From: CAWDVH01 sp963805705
Lineage (GTDB): Bacteria; Actinomycetota; Actinomycetes; Streptosporangiales; Streptosporangiaceae
Assembly (NCBI GenBank): GCA_963805705.1
Contig: CAWDVH010000004.1
Location: 62,001 to 126,000, forward strand
Reading direction: 5' to 3'
Length of the DNA: 64,000 nucleotides
How positions within the stretch are numbered: position 1 is the first letter of the stretch; every line of letters starts with the position of its first letter. The translations under genes were made by a program, and so were the position numbers. The notes under the pieces were generated by a model. The model did no database searches. It was given only the letters and a program-made list of their open reading frames with translations, and was not told where the DNA came from. Of the stretch, positions 30,601 through 38,962 are shown piece by piece.

Positions 30601-32341
30601 GCGCGGCTGCCCCGTCTGCCTCGCGGGCACTGCCCGCCCGGCCGGGCTCCGGCGCGCCGTCAGCTGCCGCGGGCGTAACGGCCTCGACCCCAGCGGGCGG
30701 AGCGCTCACCGCGTCACCGGTTCCCAGGGTGCTGGCTCCCGCGGCGGCCGCCGGGCCGGGATTTCTCGCCTGGCGGGAGAAGGCCAGCCCGGCGGCCAGG
30801 CACGCCAGCGGAACGGCGACGATCATGTACCGGTACAGAGCCTGGGTGACCAGCGCGGGAGACACGATGCTGATCGCGGCGAGGACCCAGGGCAGCGCCT
30901 GCACGCCGCCCCAGCGCCGCCAGTTCCTGATCACGCCGGCCAGCCCGGTGAGCAGGACGAGAAGGAAGACGATCCCCGGGAAGTACACCGGCTGCTGGTA
31001 CAGCAGCATGAAGAACGCGTACGGGTTGACCGCATGCGTATTGCCGCTGGTGTGGGCGTATTTCGCCAGGTCGCTGACGTAGTAGGACGGCAGCGAGGAA
31101 ATGCGCGGGGCCGTGCTGAAGGCGAGCGACGCCTGACTCTGCGGCCGGTCGGTCGCCAGGAAGACCAGCAGCACGTCCCTGGCGCTGACCTTGAGGTAGT
31201 CCAGCGGCTGCGCCTTGATCGCGTCGAGCGCGAAGTCCAGGCCGAGCTTGTTATTACGGGCATTGATCCCCGGGTCCGCGTCGTGACGCCACCACACGTC
31301 ACTGGCCCACAGGTACTTGGCTGGCGCCGGCTCGCTGAGCAGGGCGCCCACGGACCAGGCCGGTGTCCGGGCCGGGACCGCGACCGACTTCTCCTTATCC
31401 GGGCAGAGCGGCACGAGGTCCGGCGGCGGCTTGATGATGGCGCAGTTAGCGAAGCTGGTCGTGCGGGACCACAGGAAAATCCCGTCGCTGCTGGTGATGT
31501 TGTACTGGCCGTACTGCCGGTGGAACAAGCCGACATAACCCAGCAGCGGCACCGCGAACACCACGGCCGCGACCGTCAGTGCCTTCCAGCCGACCTTCCT
31601 GACCAGCATGAACACCGCCACGGCCACGACCAGCGGGATGCCGTTCCCCCGCAGGACGGACGCGTAGGCCAGCAGCAGCGCCGCGCAGGCGCACTGCCAC
31701 ACTCGCGGCGTGCGCTTGGTGAGCAGCAGCGCCACGGCCAGCATGATCACCAGGCAGAACAGCGTGTCCGGCAGGATGTAGGACTCCAGCGCGATCTGGC
31801 GCGCGTCGAACAAGGTCGGCAGGGCGGCCAGGCAGGCGCCCCAGCCCGGCAGGCCCCAGTAGCGCAGCAGTCCGTAGACGATGACGGCCACGCCGATGCC
31901 CATCAGGTGCTGCGCCGTCGTGACCAGCAGCAGGGTGTGCGGCAGGCCGTGGAACAGGCGCAGGAAGTACGAGTAGCCTGACGGCCGGATATTGCCGGGG
32001 ATTCCGGTGACCGCGCCCTTCATGTACAGGAAGGAATCGGCGGTGAGCAGCGCGGGCCGGAATGCCGCCGCCGCCAGTATCCGCGGCAGGAGCGAGAGCA
32101 GCACCAGGATGACGAACAGGCGATGACTGCGCCACAAGGACCTCGGAGCGATGGTCGCCCCGGCTCGGCTGGCGCGCAGCGCCGCAGCCCGCCGCGCCGC
32201 GCTCATCGCCGCCTGCGGGCTTATCGCGGCCCGGCTCGCCGTCTGAGGCCCGGCGTCCTGGTCGATGGCTTGGCCGGCGGCCGGCTGCTCGCCGTCGGGA
32301 TGAAGCTCGTTGAGCTGGAGATCCGGCACTGCCTTCCTCAA
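30584..32341 (-). CDS. GT-C-like polytopic membrane protein (putative glycosyltransferase)
   Basis: 585 residues with about ten membrane helices; hydrophobic region from about 75 to 515. After the first helix comes a luminal loop TADSFLYMKGAVTGIPGNIRPSGYSYFLRL, in the position where GT-C (ArnT/PMT-like) transferases hold their acidic catalytic motif, followed by an extracytoplasmic domain (about 285-440). N- and C-terminal tails are hydrophilic and low complexity. This fits a lipid-phosphosugar-dependent glycosyltransferase, but no donor or acceptor can be named. The start is uncertain: TTG 32341 or GTG 32329 (GAGGAAGG just upstream). Confidence 0.65.
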   Translation of the reverse strand: MRKAVPDLQLNELHPDGEQPAAGQAIDQDAGPQTASRAAISPQAAMSAARRAAALRASRAGATIAPRSLWRSHRLFVILVLLSLLPRILAAAAFRPALLTADSFLYMKGAVTGIPGNIRPSGYSYFLRLFHGLPHTLLLVTTAQHLMGIGVAVIVYGLLRYWGLPGWGACLAALPTLFDARQIALESYILPDTLFCLVIMLAVALLLTKRTPRVWQCACAALLLAYASVLRGNGIPLVVAVAVFMLVRKVGWKALTVAAVVFAVPLLGYVGLFHRQYGQYNITSSDGIFLWSRTTSFANCAIIKPPPDLVPLCPDKEKSVAVPARTPAWSVGALLSEPAPAKYLWASDVWWRHDADPGINARNNKLGLDFALDAIKAQPLDYLKVSARDVLLVFLATDRPQSQASLAFSTAPRISSLPSYYVSDLAKYAHTSGNTHAVNPYAFFMLLYQQPVYFPGIVFLLVLLTGLAGVIRNWRRWGGVQALPWVLAAISIVSPALVTQALYRYMIVAVPLACLAAGLAFSRQARNPGPAAAAGASTLGTGDAVSAPPAGVEAVTPAAADGAPEPGRAGSAREADGAAAPRSPG

Positions 32342-32477
32342 CTCTCCCGGACATCGCTAACTGGCCAGGCCACAGCGCGGGGCACCGCAGCTCTCATGCG
32401 GGAGTACGCCGGCTGACGCTCCCGGCGCCGCATAGGCTACCCCCGGCAGTTGACAATAGCGTTGCGATGAGGTCGAA

Positions 32478-33278
32478 ATGACGTCCGACGCAGGTTTGCC
32501 GCTGGACGCGGCGAAACTCCGGGCTGCGGTGATCAGGCCAGGCGGCTTCTGGCGCGAGCTCAGCGTGCTGCCCGAGACCGGCTCGACCAACGAGGATCTG
32601 CTCACCGCGGCGCGGCGCGGCGCCCCGGAAGGGGTGGTGCTCGCCGCCGAGTCCCAGACCGCGGGGCGCGGCCGGATGGGGCGCAGCTTTGTCACCGTCC
32701 CCCGGTCGGCGTTGACCTTCTCGGTCCTGCTCCGGCCGGCCGCCGTTCCGGCGGCCGGCCGGAGCTGGATAACCCTGCTGGCCGGCCTGGCCGTGGCCTC
32801 GGGGCTGCGGGCGGAGGCCGGCGTCGACGCGCGGCTGAAATGGCCCAATGACGTGCTCGTGAACGGAGCCAAGCTGGCCGGCATCCTGGCCGAGCAAGCC
32901 GCCGATGCGATCGTGGTCGGAACGGGGATCAACGTCTTGACCGGCCAGGACGGCCTTCCGTCGGCGGCTACCTCACTGGCGCTGCAGGACGCGGCTTGCA
33001 CGGACCGGACGATGCTGCTGATCGGGCTGCTCGGTCAGCTGGAGCACTGGTACCTGCGGTGGGCAGGCGCGCATCGCGGCGATGCCAGGGCCAGCGGGCT
33101 GCGCGAGGAATACCTGCGGCTGTCGGCGACGGTTGGCCAGGATGTCCGGGTATCGCTGCCCGGCGGCCGGACGCTCGCCGGGACCGCGTGCGACGTGGAT
33201 GATGTCGGACGGCTGGTCGTCCGGTCAGCGGGCGGCCTGACCGCGGTCAGCGCCGGTGACGTGGTCCATGTCCGGTAA
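32478..33278 (+). CDS. birA: Biotin--[acetyl-CoA-carboxylase] ligase
   Basis: 266-residue class I biotin protein ligase. It makes biotinyl-AMP and attaches biotin to the Lys of the AccA carrier domain. The catalytic core shows ETGSTNEDLL, SQTAGRGRMGRSF (adenylate-binding GRGRxGR), LKWPNDVLVNGAKLAGILAE and the C-terminal SH3-like domain. There is no N-terminal DNA-binding domain, so it is not a repressor. GAGGT lies 6 bases before ATG 32478. Its place beside a PH-domain gene and near purK/purE is also found in mycobacteria. Confidence 0.93.
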   Translation: MTSDAGLPLDAAKLRAAVIRPGGFWRELSVLPETGSTNEDLLTAARRGAPEGVVLAAESQTAGRGRMGRSFVTVPRSALTFSVLLRPAAVPAAGRSWITLLAGLAVASGLRAEAGVDARLKWPNDVLVNGAKLAGILAEQAADAIVVGTGINVLTGQDGLPSAATSLALQDAACTDRTMLLIGLLGQLEHWYLRWAGAHRGDARASGLREEYLRLSATVGQDVRVSLPGGRTLAGTACDVDDVGRLVVRSAGGLTAVSAGDVVHVR

Positions 33279-33324
33279 CGTGCCGCGGGCAGCGCATGGC
33301 CGCCATACATGCCACGATGTGGTT

Positions 33325-33834
33325 ATGGCCGGTGAAGCCACCCTCTCCGACGGCGAGCGGCTCGTCCTCAAGCTGCACCCGCACTGGAAGACGCTGCTGC
33401 GGCCGATCCTGATCATGGCGCTGATCGTCGTGGCCGCGCTCGCGCTGCTGATCTTCTTCCCGCCGGACGCGCACACGGCTCTCGTCCGGCTGGGGATAGG
33501 GGCGGCCGCCCTGATCGCGATCATGATCTGGTTCACGGTTCCGCTGCTGCGATGGTCGACGACCAGCTATGAGCTGACCACCCGGCGGCTCAGGCTGCGC
33601 AAGGGCATCCTGTCCAGGGAGGGACGTGACTTCCCGCTGACCCGGATCAGCGACGTGTCGTTCTCGCACGGCCTGCTGGACCGGCTCCTCGGCTGCGGCC
33701 GGCTCGTGGTGGAGTCGGCGGGCGAGCACGGCCAGCTCGTGCTCACCGAGATCCCGCGGGTGGCCGAAGTCCAGGCTCAGCTCTTCCAGCTGGTCGAGGA
33801 CGAGCAGGAACGCCTGGCCCGCGAGGAGCGCTGA
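33325..33834 (+). CDS. PH domain-containing membrane protein
   Basis: 169 residues: an N-terminal cytosolic stretch, two membrane helices (LLRPILIMALIVVAALALLIFF and LGIGAAALIAIMIWFTVPLL), then a bacterial PH (bPH2/DUF304) domain (TTSYELTTRRLRLRKGILSREGRDFPLTRISDVSFSHGLLDRLLGCGRLVVESAG). The M. tuberculosis homologue Rv3278c also lies next to birA. Function unknown, membrane-associated. Start ATG 33325 (or GTG 33319) chosen because homology begins there. Confidence 0.85.
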   Translation: MAGEATLSDGERLVLKLHPHWKTLLRPILIMALIVVAALALLIFFPPDAHTALVRLGIGAAALIAIMIWFTVPLLRWSTTSYELTTRRLRLRKGILSREGRDFPLTRISDVSFSHGLLDRLLGCGRLVVESAGEHGQLVLTEIPRVAEVQAQLFQLVEDEQERLAREER

Positions 33835-33875
33835 TCCGGCCGGCCGCGCGGTGCCCAGCGGTGCCCGATTCCCGT

Positions 33876-33881
33876 TAGCCT
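33876..33881 (+). promoter_or_regulatory. -10 element (leaderless) of the enoyl-CoA hydratase operon
   Basis: TAGCCT 7 bases before the GTG at 33889. Confidence 0.55.
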
Positions 33882-33888
33882 GCAAGAT

Positions 33889-34749
33889 GTGGAGCAGGCA
33901 GGCGGCGTACGGGTGCATTTTCACGAGGTGACCGATATCTCGGGCGTGATCGCCGAGATCGTGCTCGACCGGCCAGAGGCCATGAACGCGATCAGCACGC
34001 GGCTGGCGGCCCGCCTCGCGGAGGTCTGCGGCCAGATCTCCGCCGATCGCCAGGTGCGCGCCGTGGTGCTGGCCGCGGCCGGGGAACGAGCCTTCTGCGT
34101 CGGCGCTGACCTGAAGGAACGGGCGGCCATGAGCGACGCCGAGTTCGGCGCGCAGCGACCTGTGTTCCGCGCGGCCTTCGGCGGGGTGCTGGGCCTGCCG
34201 CAGCCGGTCATCGCGGCTGTCCAGGGCTTCGCGCTCGGGGGCGGCTGCGAGCTCGCGTTGTCCTGCGACCTGATCGTGGCCGACGAGACCGCTGTCTTCG
34301 GGCTGCCGGAAACCACCGTCGGCTTGGTGCCCGGCGGCGGCGGGACCCAGCTGGCGCTGCGCAGGCTCGGTCCTGGCCGGGCCGCCGACCTGGTCCTGAC
34401 CGGCCGCCGGCTGGACGCCGCCGAGGCGGAGCGGATCGGGCTGGCGGACCGCCTGGTCCCGGCGGGCACCGCGGCCGAGCATGCGCTCAGCCTGGCGCTG
34501 CAGATCGGCGGCAATTCGCCGGTGGCCGTCCGGGCCGCCAAGCAGGCCATCAGGCTCGGCTCCGGCGTCAGTCTCGCGACCGGGCTTGAGGTGGAAGATG
34601 CCGCCTGGCGGACCGCGGTGGCGTCGGCGGACCGGCGGGAGGGCATCGCCGCGTTCGCCGAGAAGCGCCAGCCCAGGTGGCCAGGCCACGCCCCTGACCC
34701 CGGCCACGCCCCCGATACCGGTCAGGAACGGAGGCCACCGGGTGAGTGA
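33889..34749 (+). CDS. Enoyl-CoA hydratase/isomerase family protein
   Basis: 286-residue crotonase. The CoA-binding and oxyanion-hole segments are AFCVGADLKERAAM and VQGFALGGGCELALSCDLIVADE; both catalytic Glu residues of true hydratases are present (GGGCELAL and FGLPETTVGLVPGGGG). It hydrates a 2-enoyl-CoA to 3-hydroxyacyl-CoA. With HMG-CoA lyase immediately downstream (8-base overlap) and a biotin carboxyltransferase in the same run, methylglutaconyl-CoA hydratase in leucine breakdown is a reasonable guess, not proven. The C-terminal 25 residues contain a P-G-H-A-P-D repeat not typical of the family. Confidence 0.88.
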   Translation: MEQAGGVRVHFHEVTDISGVIAEIVLDRPEAMNAISTRLAARLAEVCGQISADRQVRAVVLAAAGERAFCVGADLKERAAMSDAEFGAQRPVFRAAFGGVLGLPQPVIAAVQGFALGGGCELALSCDLIVADETAVFGLPETTVGLVPGGGGTQLALRRLGPGRAADLVLTGRRLDAAEAERIGLADRLVPAGTAAEHALSLALQIGGNSPVAVRAAKQAIRLGSGVSLATGLEVEDAAWRTAVASADRREGIAAFAEKRQPRWPGHAPDPGHAPDTGQERRPPGE

Positions 34750-35656
34750 TCTGCCCAGGAGCATCTCTGTCCGGGAGGTCGGCCCGCGGGACGGCCTGCA
34801 GAACGAGGATCCCGTCTCCACCGCCGCCAAGATCGAGCTGATCGACCGGCTGTCGGCGACTGGCGTGGAGCGGATCGAGGCGGTGTCATTCGTCCGGGCC
34901 GAGGCGATACCTCAGATGGCGGACGCGGACGAGGTGTGGAGCGGCATCGACCGGGCGGCGTCGGTCCGCTACTCGGCCCTGGTGCCGAACCTGCGCGGTG
35001 CCAGCCGCGCACTGGACAGCGGCCTGACCGAGATCGAGGCCGTAGTTTCGGCTTCTGATACGCACAACCGCAAGAACGTCAACCGCGGTACGGCGGAATC
35101 GCTGGATGACATCGCGGTGATCATCGACCAGGCCCATCAGCGGGGAGCCACCTGCCAGGTGATCGTCTCGACCGCGTGGGGCTGCCCGTATGAGGGTGAC
35201 ATCCCCGTGGAGCGGGTGGTCAGGGTGGCCGGCCGGGCGGTGGCCGACGGCGCCGACTGTATCTCGTTCGGCGATACCACCGGGATGGCGACTCCCGGCC
35301 GGGTCCGCGAGCTGATCCGCGAGTTCCGGTCGGCCTATCCGGATGTCCAGCTCAACCTGCACTTCCACAACACCAGGGGGACCGGGCTGGCGAATGTGCT
35401 CACCGCGCTGGAACTCGGCGTGGCCGACTTCGACGCCTCCGTGGGCGGGCTCGGCGGCTGCCCGTATGCCCCCGGCGCGACCGGCAACATCGCCACTGAG
35501 GAGCTCGTCCACATGGCCGAGGACATGGGCATCTCGACCGGCATCGACCTCGAGTCGATGATCGAGGCGGCGGCCGACGCCGAGCGCATCATCGGCCGCC
35601 AGCTACCTTCCCAGGTCCTGCGGGCCGGCCCTCGCACCCGGATAATCCCGGCATGA
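34742..35656 (+). CDS. Hydroxymethylglutaryl-CoA lyase
   Basis: 304-residue HMG-CoA lyase (DRE-TIM barrel), which splits HMG-CoA into acetoacetate and acetyl-CoA in leucine degradation. Signatures: VREVGPRDGLQNE (catalytic Arg-Asp), STAWGCPYEGDIP, LNLHFHNTRGTGLANV (metal-binding His) and the active-site loop SVGGLGGCPYAPGATGN with the catalytic Cys. GTG 34742 has GGAGG seven bases upstream and overlaps the hydratase by 8 bases. The stop overlaps the ATG of the next gene (ATGA). Confidence 0.93.
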   Translation: MSDLPRSISVREVGPRDGLQNEDPVSTAAKIELIDRLSATGVERIEAVSFVRAEAIPQMADADEVWSGIDRAASVRYSALVPNLRGASRALDSGLTEIEAVVSASDTHNRKNVNRGTAESLDDIAVIIDQAHQRGATCQVIVSTAWGCPYEGDIPVERVVRVAGRAVADGADCISFGDTTGMATPGRVRELIREFRSAYPDVQLNLHFHNTRGTGLANVLTALELGVADFDASVGGLGGCPYAPGATGNIATEELVHMAEDMGISTGIDLESMIEAAADAERIIGRQLPSQVLRAGPRTRIIPA

Positions 35657-36459
35657 CGCAGGCGCCGATTATCGCGGTGGCCAGCGGCAAGGGCGGCGTC
35701 GGCAAGAGCACCGTCGCGGTGAACCTGGCGCTCGCGCTGCACGCGCAGGGCCGCGGCATCGGGCTGGTCGACGCTGACCTGTACGGCCCGGACATCCCGC
35801 GGATGCTCGGCCTGCGCCGGACCGAGGCCGCCTCGCACGTCACCCTGTTCGCGTCGAAGGGCATCGGCCAGTCACGCCTGCAGGTCGCCGAGCGGCACGG
35901 CATCCAGCTGACGTCCGCCGCTCTCCTGCTGGGCGAGAGCCAGGGCCTGGGCCTCCAGGCCAGCCTCGCCCAGCTGCTCGTGCAGCGGCTCATCGTGGAC
36001 TCCGACTGGAGCCCGGATCTCGACTATCTGGTCGTCGACCTTCCGCCGGGCACGGCGGACATCCAGCAATTCGTCTTCGGTCTCGGCTCCCGGCCGGTGT
36101 TCGTCCTGCTGGTGGTCACCCCGCAGGTGATAGCGCACCAGGACGTGCGCCGCCTGATCGCCGACCTGCACCGGCACACGGCGGTGAGCGTCGGCGGCGT
36201 CGAGAATATGTGCGGCCAGATCTGCCCCCGCTGCGGCGAGACAACCGAGCTCTTCCCGGCCGCCCCGCCGCAGGACAGCATCTGGGGCCTGGTGCCCAGG
36301 CTCGCCAGCGTGCCGTTCAGCGCTACGGCGGCCCGCGATGCGGACCAGGGCAGGCCCGTCCTGGTCACCGGTGCGGTGCCCGAGCAGGTAGCGGCGTACG
36401 AGGTCCTGGCCAGCCGGGTGCACCAGCGGATCGCCGAGGACGGACGCCCGCCGGCCTGA
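35653..36459 (+). CDS. Mrp/NBP35-like P-loop ATPase (Fe-S carrier)
   Basis: 268-residue ParA-superfamily ATPase: deviant Walker A AVASGKGGVGKSTVAVNLA, GLVDADLYGPDIPRMLG, Walker B LDYLVVDLPPGTAD. The CxxC (CPRC in ENMCGQICPRCGETTELF) matches the bridging Fe-S cluster site of Mrp/ApbC proteins, which load clusters onto apo-enzymes. The N-terminal DUF59 domain of many Mrp proteins is missing. Translation is coupled to HMG-CoA lyase (ATGA). Its client enzyme in this operon is not apparent. Confidence 0.87.
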   Translation: MTQAPIIAVASGKGGVGKSTVAVNLALALHAQGRGIGLVDADLYGPDIPRMLGLRRTEAASHVTLFASKGIGQSRLQVAERHGIQLTSAALLLGESQGLGLQASLAQLLVQRLIVDSDWSPDLDYLVVDLPPGTADIQQFVFGLGSRPVFVLLVVTPQVIAHQDVRRLIADLHRHTAVSVGGVENMCGQICPRCGETTELFPAAPPQDSIWGLVPRLASVPFSATAARDADQGRPVLVTGAVPEQVAAYEVLASRVHQRIAEDGRPPA

Positions 36460-36506
36460 GGAGCGCTTACCGGTCTGCCCGGCGCCAAGCAGGTGCGCCG
36501 ACTCGG

Positions 36507-36512
36507 TACGCT
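36507..36512 (+). promoter_or_regulatory. -10 element (leaderless) of the second carboxyltransferase
   Basis: TACGCT 7 bases before the GTG at 36520. Confidence 0.5.
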
Positions 36513-36519
36513 CGCGATC

Positions 36520-38124
36520 GTGAGCGAAAAACCGACCGCGCCCGCCCCGGCCCCCGGCGACGTTCCCGGTGACGTCCCCGGCGAGGGTCCAGCCGCGGGC
36601 CCTGGGCATCCGCAGCTGGCTGACATCCGCGCCAGGATCGAGAAGGGCGGCGCCGCCCGGTATCACGCGGCCGCCGCGGCGGCCGGCAAGCTGTTCGCCA
36701 GGGACCGGATCGCGCTGCTGGTGGACGAGGGCAGTTTCACCGAGGATGGCCGTTATGCCAACGCGGCGGCCGACGGCCTGCCCGCGGATGGCGTGATCAC
36801 CGGGACCGCGACGGTCGGCGGCCGGCCAGTGGCGCTGATGGCCAATGACTCTACGGTCAAGGCGGGGTCCTGGGGGGCCCGCACCGTCGAGAAGATCATC
36901 CGGATCATCGAGCGCGCCTACTCGGACGGCATCCCGATGATTTACCTGGTCGACTCCGCGGGCGCGCGGATCACCGACCAGGTCGAGATGTTCCCCGGCC
37001 GCCGTGGCGCCGGCAAGATCTTCCATACCCAGGTGCGCGCCTCGGGTTCCATCCCGCAGGTATGCGCGCTGTTCGGCCCGTCGGCGGCCGGCGGCGCCTA
37101 TATCCCGGCGTTCTGCGACTACGTGGTGATGGTGGACGGCAACGCCTCGATGTACCTGGGCAGCCCGCGGATGGTGGAGATGGTGGTCAAGGAGAAGACC
37201 ACGCTGGAGGAGATGGGCGGGGCCAGGATGCACTGCAGCGTCTCCGGCTGCGGCCACCATCTGGCCGCATCGGAGCAGGAGGCCATCGACGCCGCCCGGT
37301 CCTACCTGTCCTACCTGCCGGGGAACTGGCAGCAGCCGCCGCCTGCCGAGCCCGCCCGCGAGCCGAAGCCGGCCGATCTGCGGTCGATGGTGCCTGCCAG
37401 CGAGCGGCAGGCCTTTGATATGCGCAAATACGTCCGCGGCCTGGTCGACGAGGACTCCCTGTTCGAGATCCACGCCCTGTGGGCCAGGGAGCTGGTGGTC
37501 GGGTTCGCCCGCCTGGACGGCGCGGTGATCGGCGTCGTAGCCAACAACCCGATGTTCAAGGGCGGGGTGCTGTTCGTCGACTCCGCGGACAAGGCCGCCC
37601 GGTTTATCCAGATGTGCGACGCATTCAACATCCCGCTGCTCTTCCTGGCCGACGTACCGGGCTTCATGGTGGGCACCGCGGTCGAGCGGCAGGGCATCAT
37701 CAGGCACGGGGCCAAGATGATCAGCGCTGTGGCGGAGGCTACGGTGCCTAAGATCTGCGTCGTGGTCCGCAAGGCGTACGGCGCTGGCCTGTACGCGATG
37801 GCCGGCCCCGGGTTCGAGCCGGATGCCACGCTGGCGCTGCCGACGGCGAAGATAGCGGTGATGGGCGCAGAGGCCGCCGTCAACGCGGTCTATTACAACA
37901 AGCTGGCCGGCATCGCCGACCCGGCCGACAAAGAGCAGGAGACGAAACGGCTCCGGACCGCCTATGAGAGTGACATTGACATTCTCAGGCTCGCGGGTGA
38001 ACTGGTCGTGGACGATGTCGTGGAGCCCGAGGACCTGCGGGCGGAGCTGATCCGACGGTTTGCCGCGGCCCGCGGCAAGGACCGCTCATTCTCCCGGCGG
38101 CGGCACGGCATCACGCCGGTCTGA
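36520..38124 (+). CDS. Acyl-CoA carboxylase beta subunit, second copy
   Basis: 534-residue biotin-dependent carboxyltransferase. Signatures LVDSAGARITDQVEMFPGR, LFGPSAAGGAYIPAFCDYVV, ADVPGFMVGTAVERQGIIRHGAK, RKAYGAGLYAMAGPGFEP and the terminal RRHGITPV. It differs clearly from the AccD at 26251 and has no alpha subunit next to it, so it would share AccA or use one encoded elsewhere. Position after enoyl-CoA hydratase and HMG-CoA lyase suggests methylcrotonyl-CoA carboxylase of leucine degradation, as inference. GTG 36520 is preferred to the in-frame start at 36493 because of the TACGCT 7 bases upstream; the first 35 residues are a Pro/Gly-rich extension. Confidence 0.88.
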   Translation: MSEKPTAPAPAPGDVPGDVPGEGPAAGPGHPQLADIRARIEKGGAARYHAAAAAAGKLFARDRIALLVDEGSFTEDGRYANAAADGLPADGVITGTATVGGRPVALMANDSTVKAGSWGARTVEKIIRIIERAYSDGIPMIYLVDSAGARITDQVEMFPGRRGAGKIFHTQVRASGSIPQVCALFGPSAAGGAYIPAFCDYVVMVDGNASMYLGSPRMVEMVVKEKTTLEEMGGARMHCSVSGCGHHLAASEQEAIDAARSYLSYLPGNWQQPPPAEPAREPKPADLRSMVPASERQAFDMRKYVRGLVDEDSLFEIHALWARELVVGFARLDGAVIGVVANNPMFKGGVLFVDSADKAARFIQMCDAFNIPLLFLADVPGFMVGTAVERQGIIRHGAKMISAVAEATVPKICVVVRKAYGAGLYAMAGPGFEPDATLALPTAKIAVMGAEAAVNAVYYNKLAGIADPADKEQETKRLRTAYESDIDILRLAGELVVDDVVEPEDLRAELIRRFAAARGKDRSFSRRRHGITPV

Positions 38125-38230
38125 AACGCGATGGGTAAAGACCGGTAATCATCCTGGTCAGAGGGCCTGTCCGGGTCGCAATCCCGGTGATTTCCCGCAC
38201 GCGGAGCACAGTAAGAGCCGCAGGCCGCCA

Positions 38231-38236
38231 TACCAT
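38231..38236 (+). promoter_or_regulatory. -10 element (leaderless) of the response regulator
   Basis: TACCAT six bases before ATG 38243. Confidence 0.55.
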
Positions 38237-38242
38237 CTGTCC

Positions 38243-38914
38243 ATGACCAGTGTTCTGCTTGCCGAAGACGACCCGAGTATCTCAGAGCCGCTCGCCCGAG
38301 CGTTGCGGCGCGAGGGCTATGACGTCGGCGTTTCCGCGGACGGGCCCGGCACGATCGAAGCCGCCTGCGGCGGCGGGATTGACCTGATCGTGCTCGATGT
38401 CGGCCTGCCCAGGCTAGACGGCCTGGAAGTCTGCCGGCGTATCCGCTCGGCGGGCCATTCGGTCCCCGTTCTCATCCTGACCGCGCGCGCCGACGAGGTG
38501 GACACCGTCATCGGGCTGGACGCGGGCGCCGACGACTACGTCACCAAGCCGTTCCGGCTCGCCGAGCTGCTCGCCAGGGTGCGTGCCCTGTTGCGGCGCG
38601 GGACTGCGGAGCTGCAGCTGGTGCAGGGAGTGCGCATCGACGCCGACGCTCGTCGCGCCTGGCTAGGCGACACGGAGGTCGAGCTGACCTCCAAGGAATT
38701 CGACCTGCTCTCCCTGCTCGTGGCCGAGGCCGGGAAGGTGGTTACCCGCGAGCAGATCATGCGGCAGGTGTGGGACAGCAAATGGTGGGGATCCACGAAG
38801 ACTCTCGACATGCACGTGTCCTGGTTGCGGCGCAAGCTTGGCGATGACGCACACAGCCCGCGGTTCATTACCACGGTCCGCGGCGTCGGGTTCAGGTTCG
38901 AGCGCGGCGATTGA
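38243..38914 (+). CDS. OmpR-family response regulator
   Basis: 223-residue two-component regulator: receiver domain with acidic pair in LAEDDPSISE, phospho-acceptor Asp in DLIVLDVGLPRLDG and Lys in DDYVTKPF; C-terminal winged helix (VELTSKEFDLLSLLVAEAGKVVTREQIMRQVW ... TLDMHVSWLRRKLGDD ... FITTVRGVGFRFE). Paired with the histidine kinase 48 bases downstream. Regulon unknown. The upstream in-frame extension from 38060 overlaps the carboxyltransferase and is not used. Confidence 0.93.
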   Translation: MTSVLLAEDDPSISEPLARALRREGYDVGVSADGPGTIEAACGGGIDLIVLDVGLPRLDGLEVCRRIRSAGHSVPVLILTARADEVDTVIGLDAGADDYVTKPFRLAELLARVRALLRRGTAELQLVQGVRIDADARRAWLGDTEVELTSKEFDLLSLLVAEAGKVVTREQIMRQVWDSKWWGSTKTLDMHVSWLRRKLGDDAHSPRFITTVRGVGFRFERGD

Positions 38915-38962
38915 GCGCGTTGAGATAGGCGGAGCCGTGATCGCGGGCACAAGGGCACGGTC

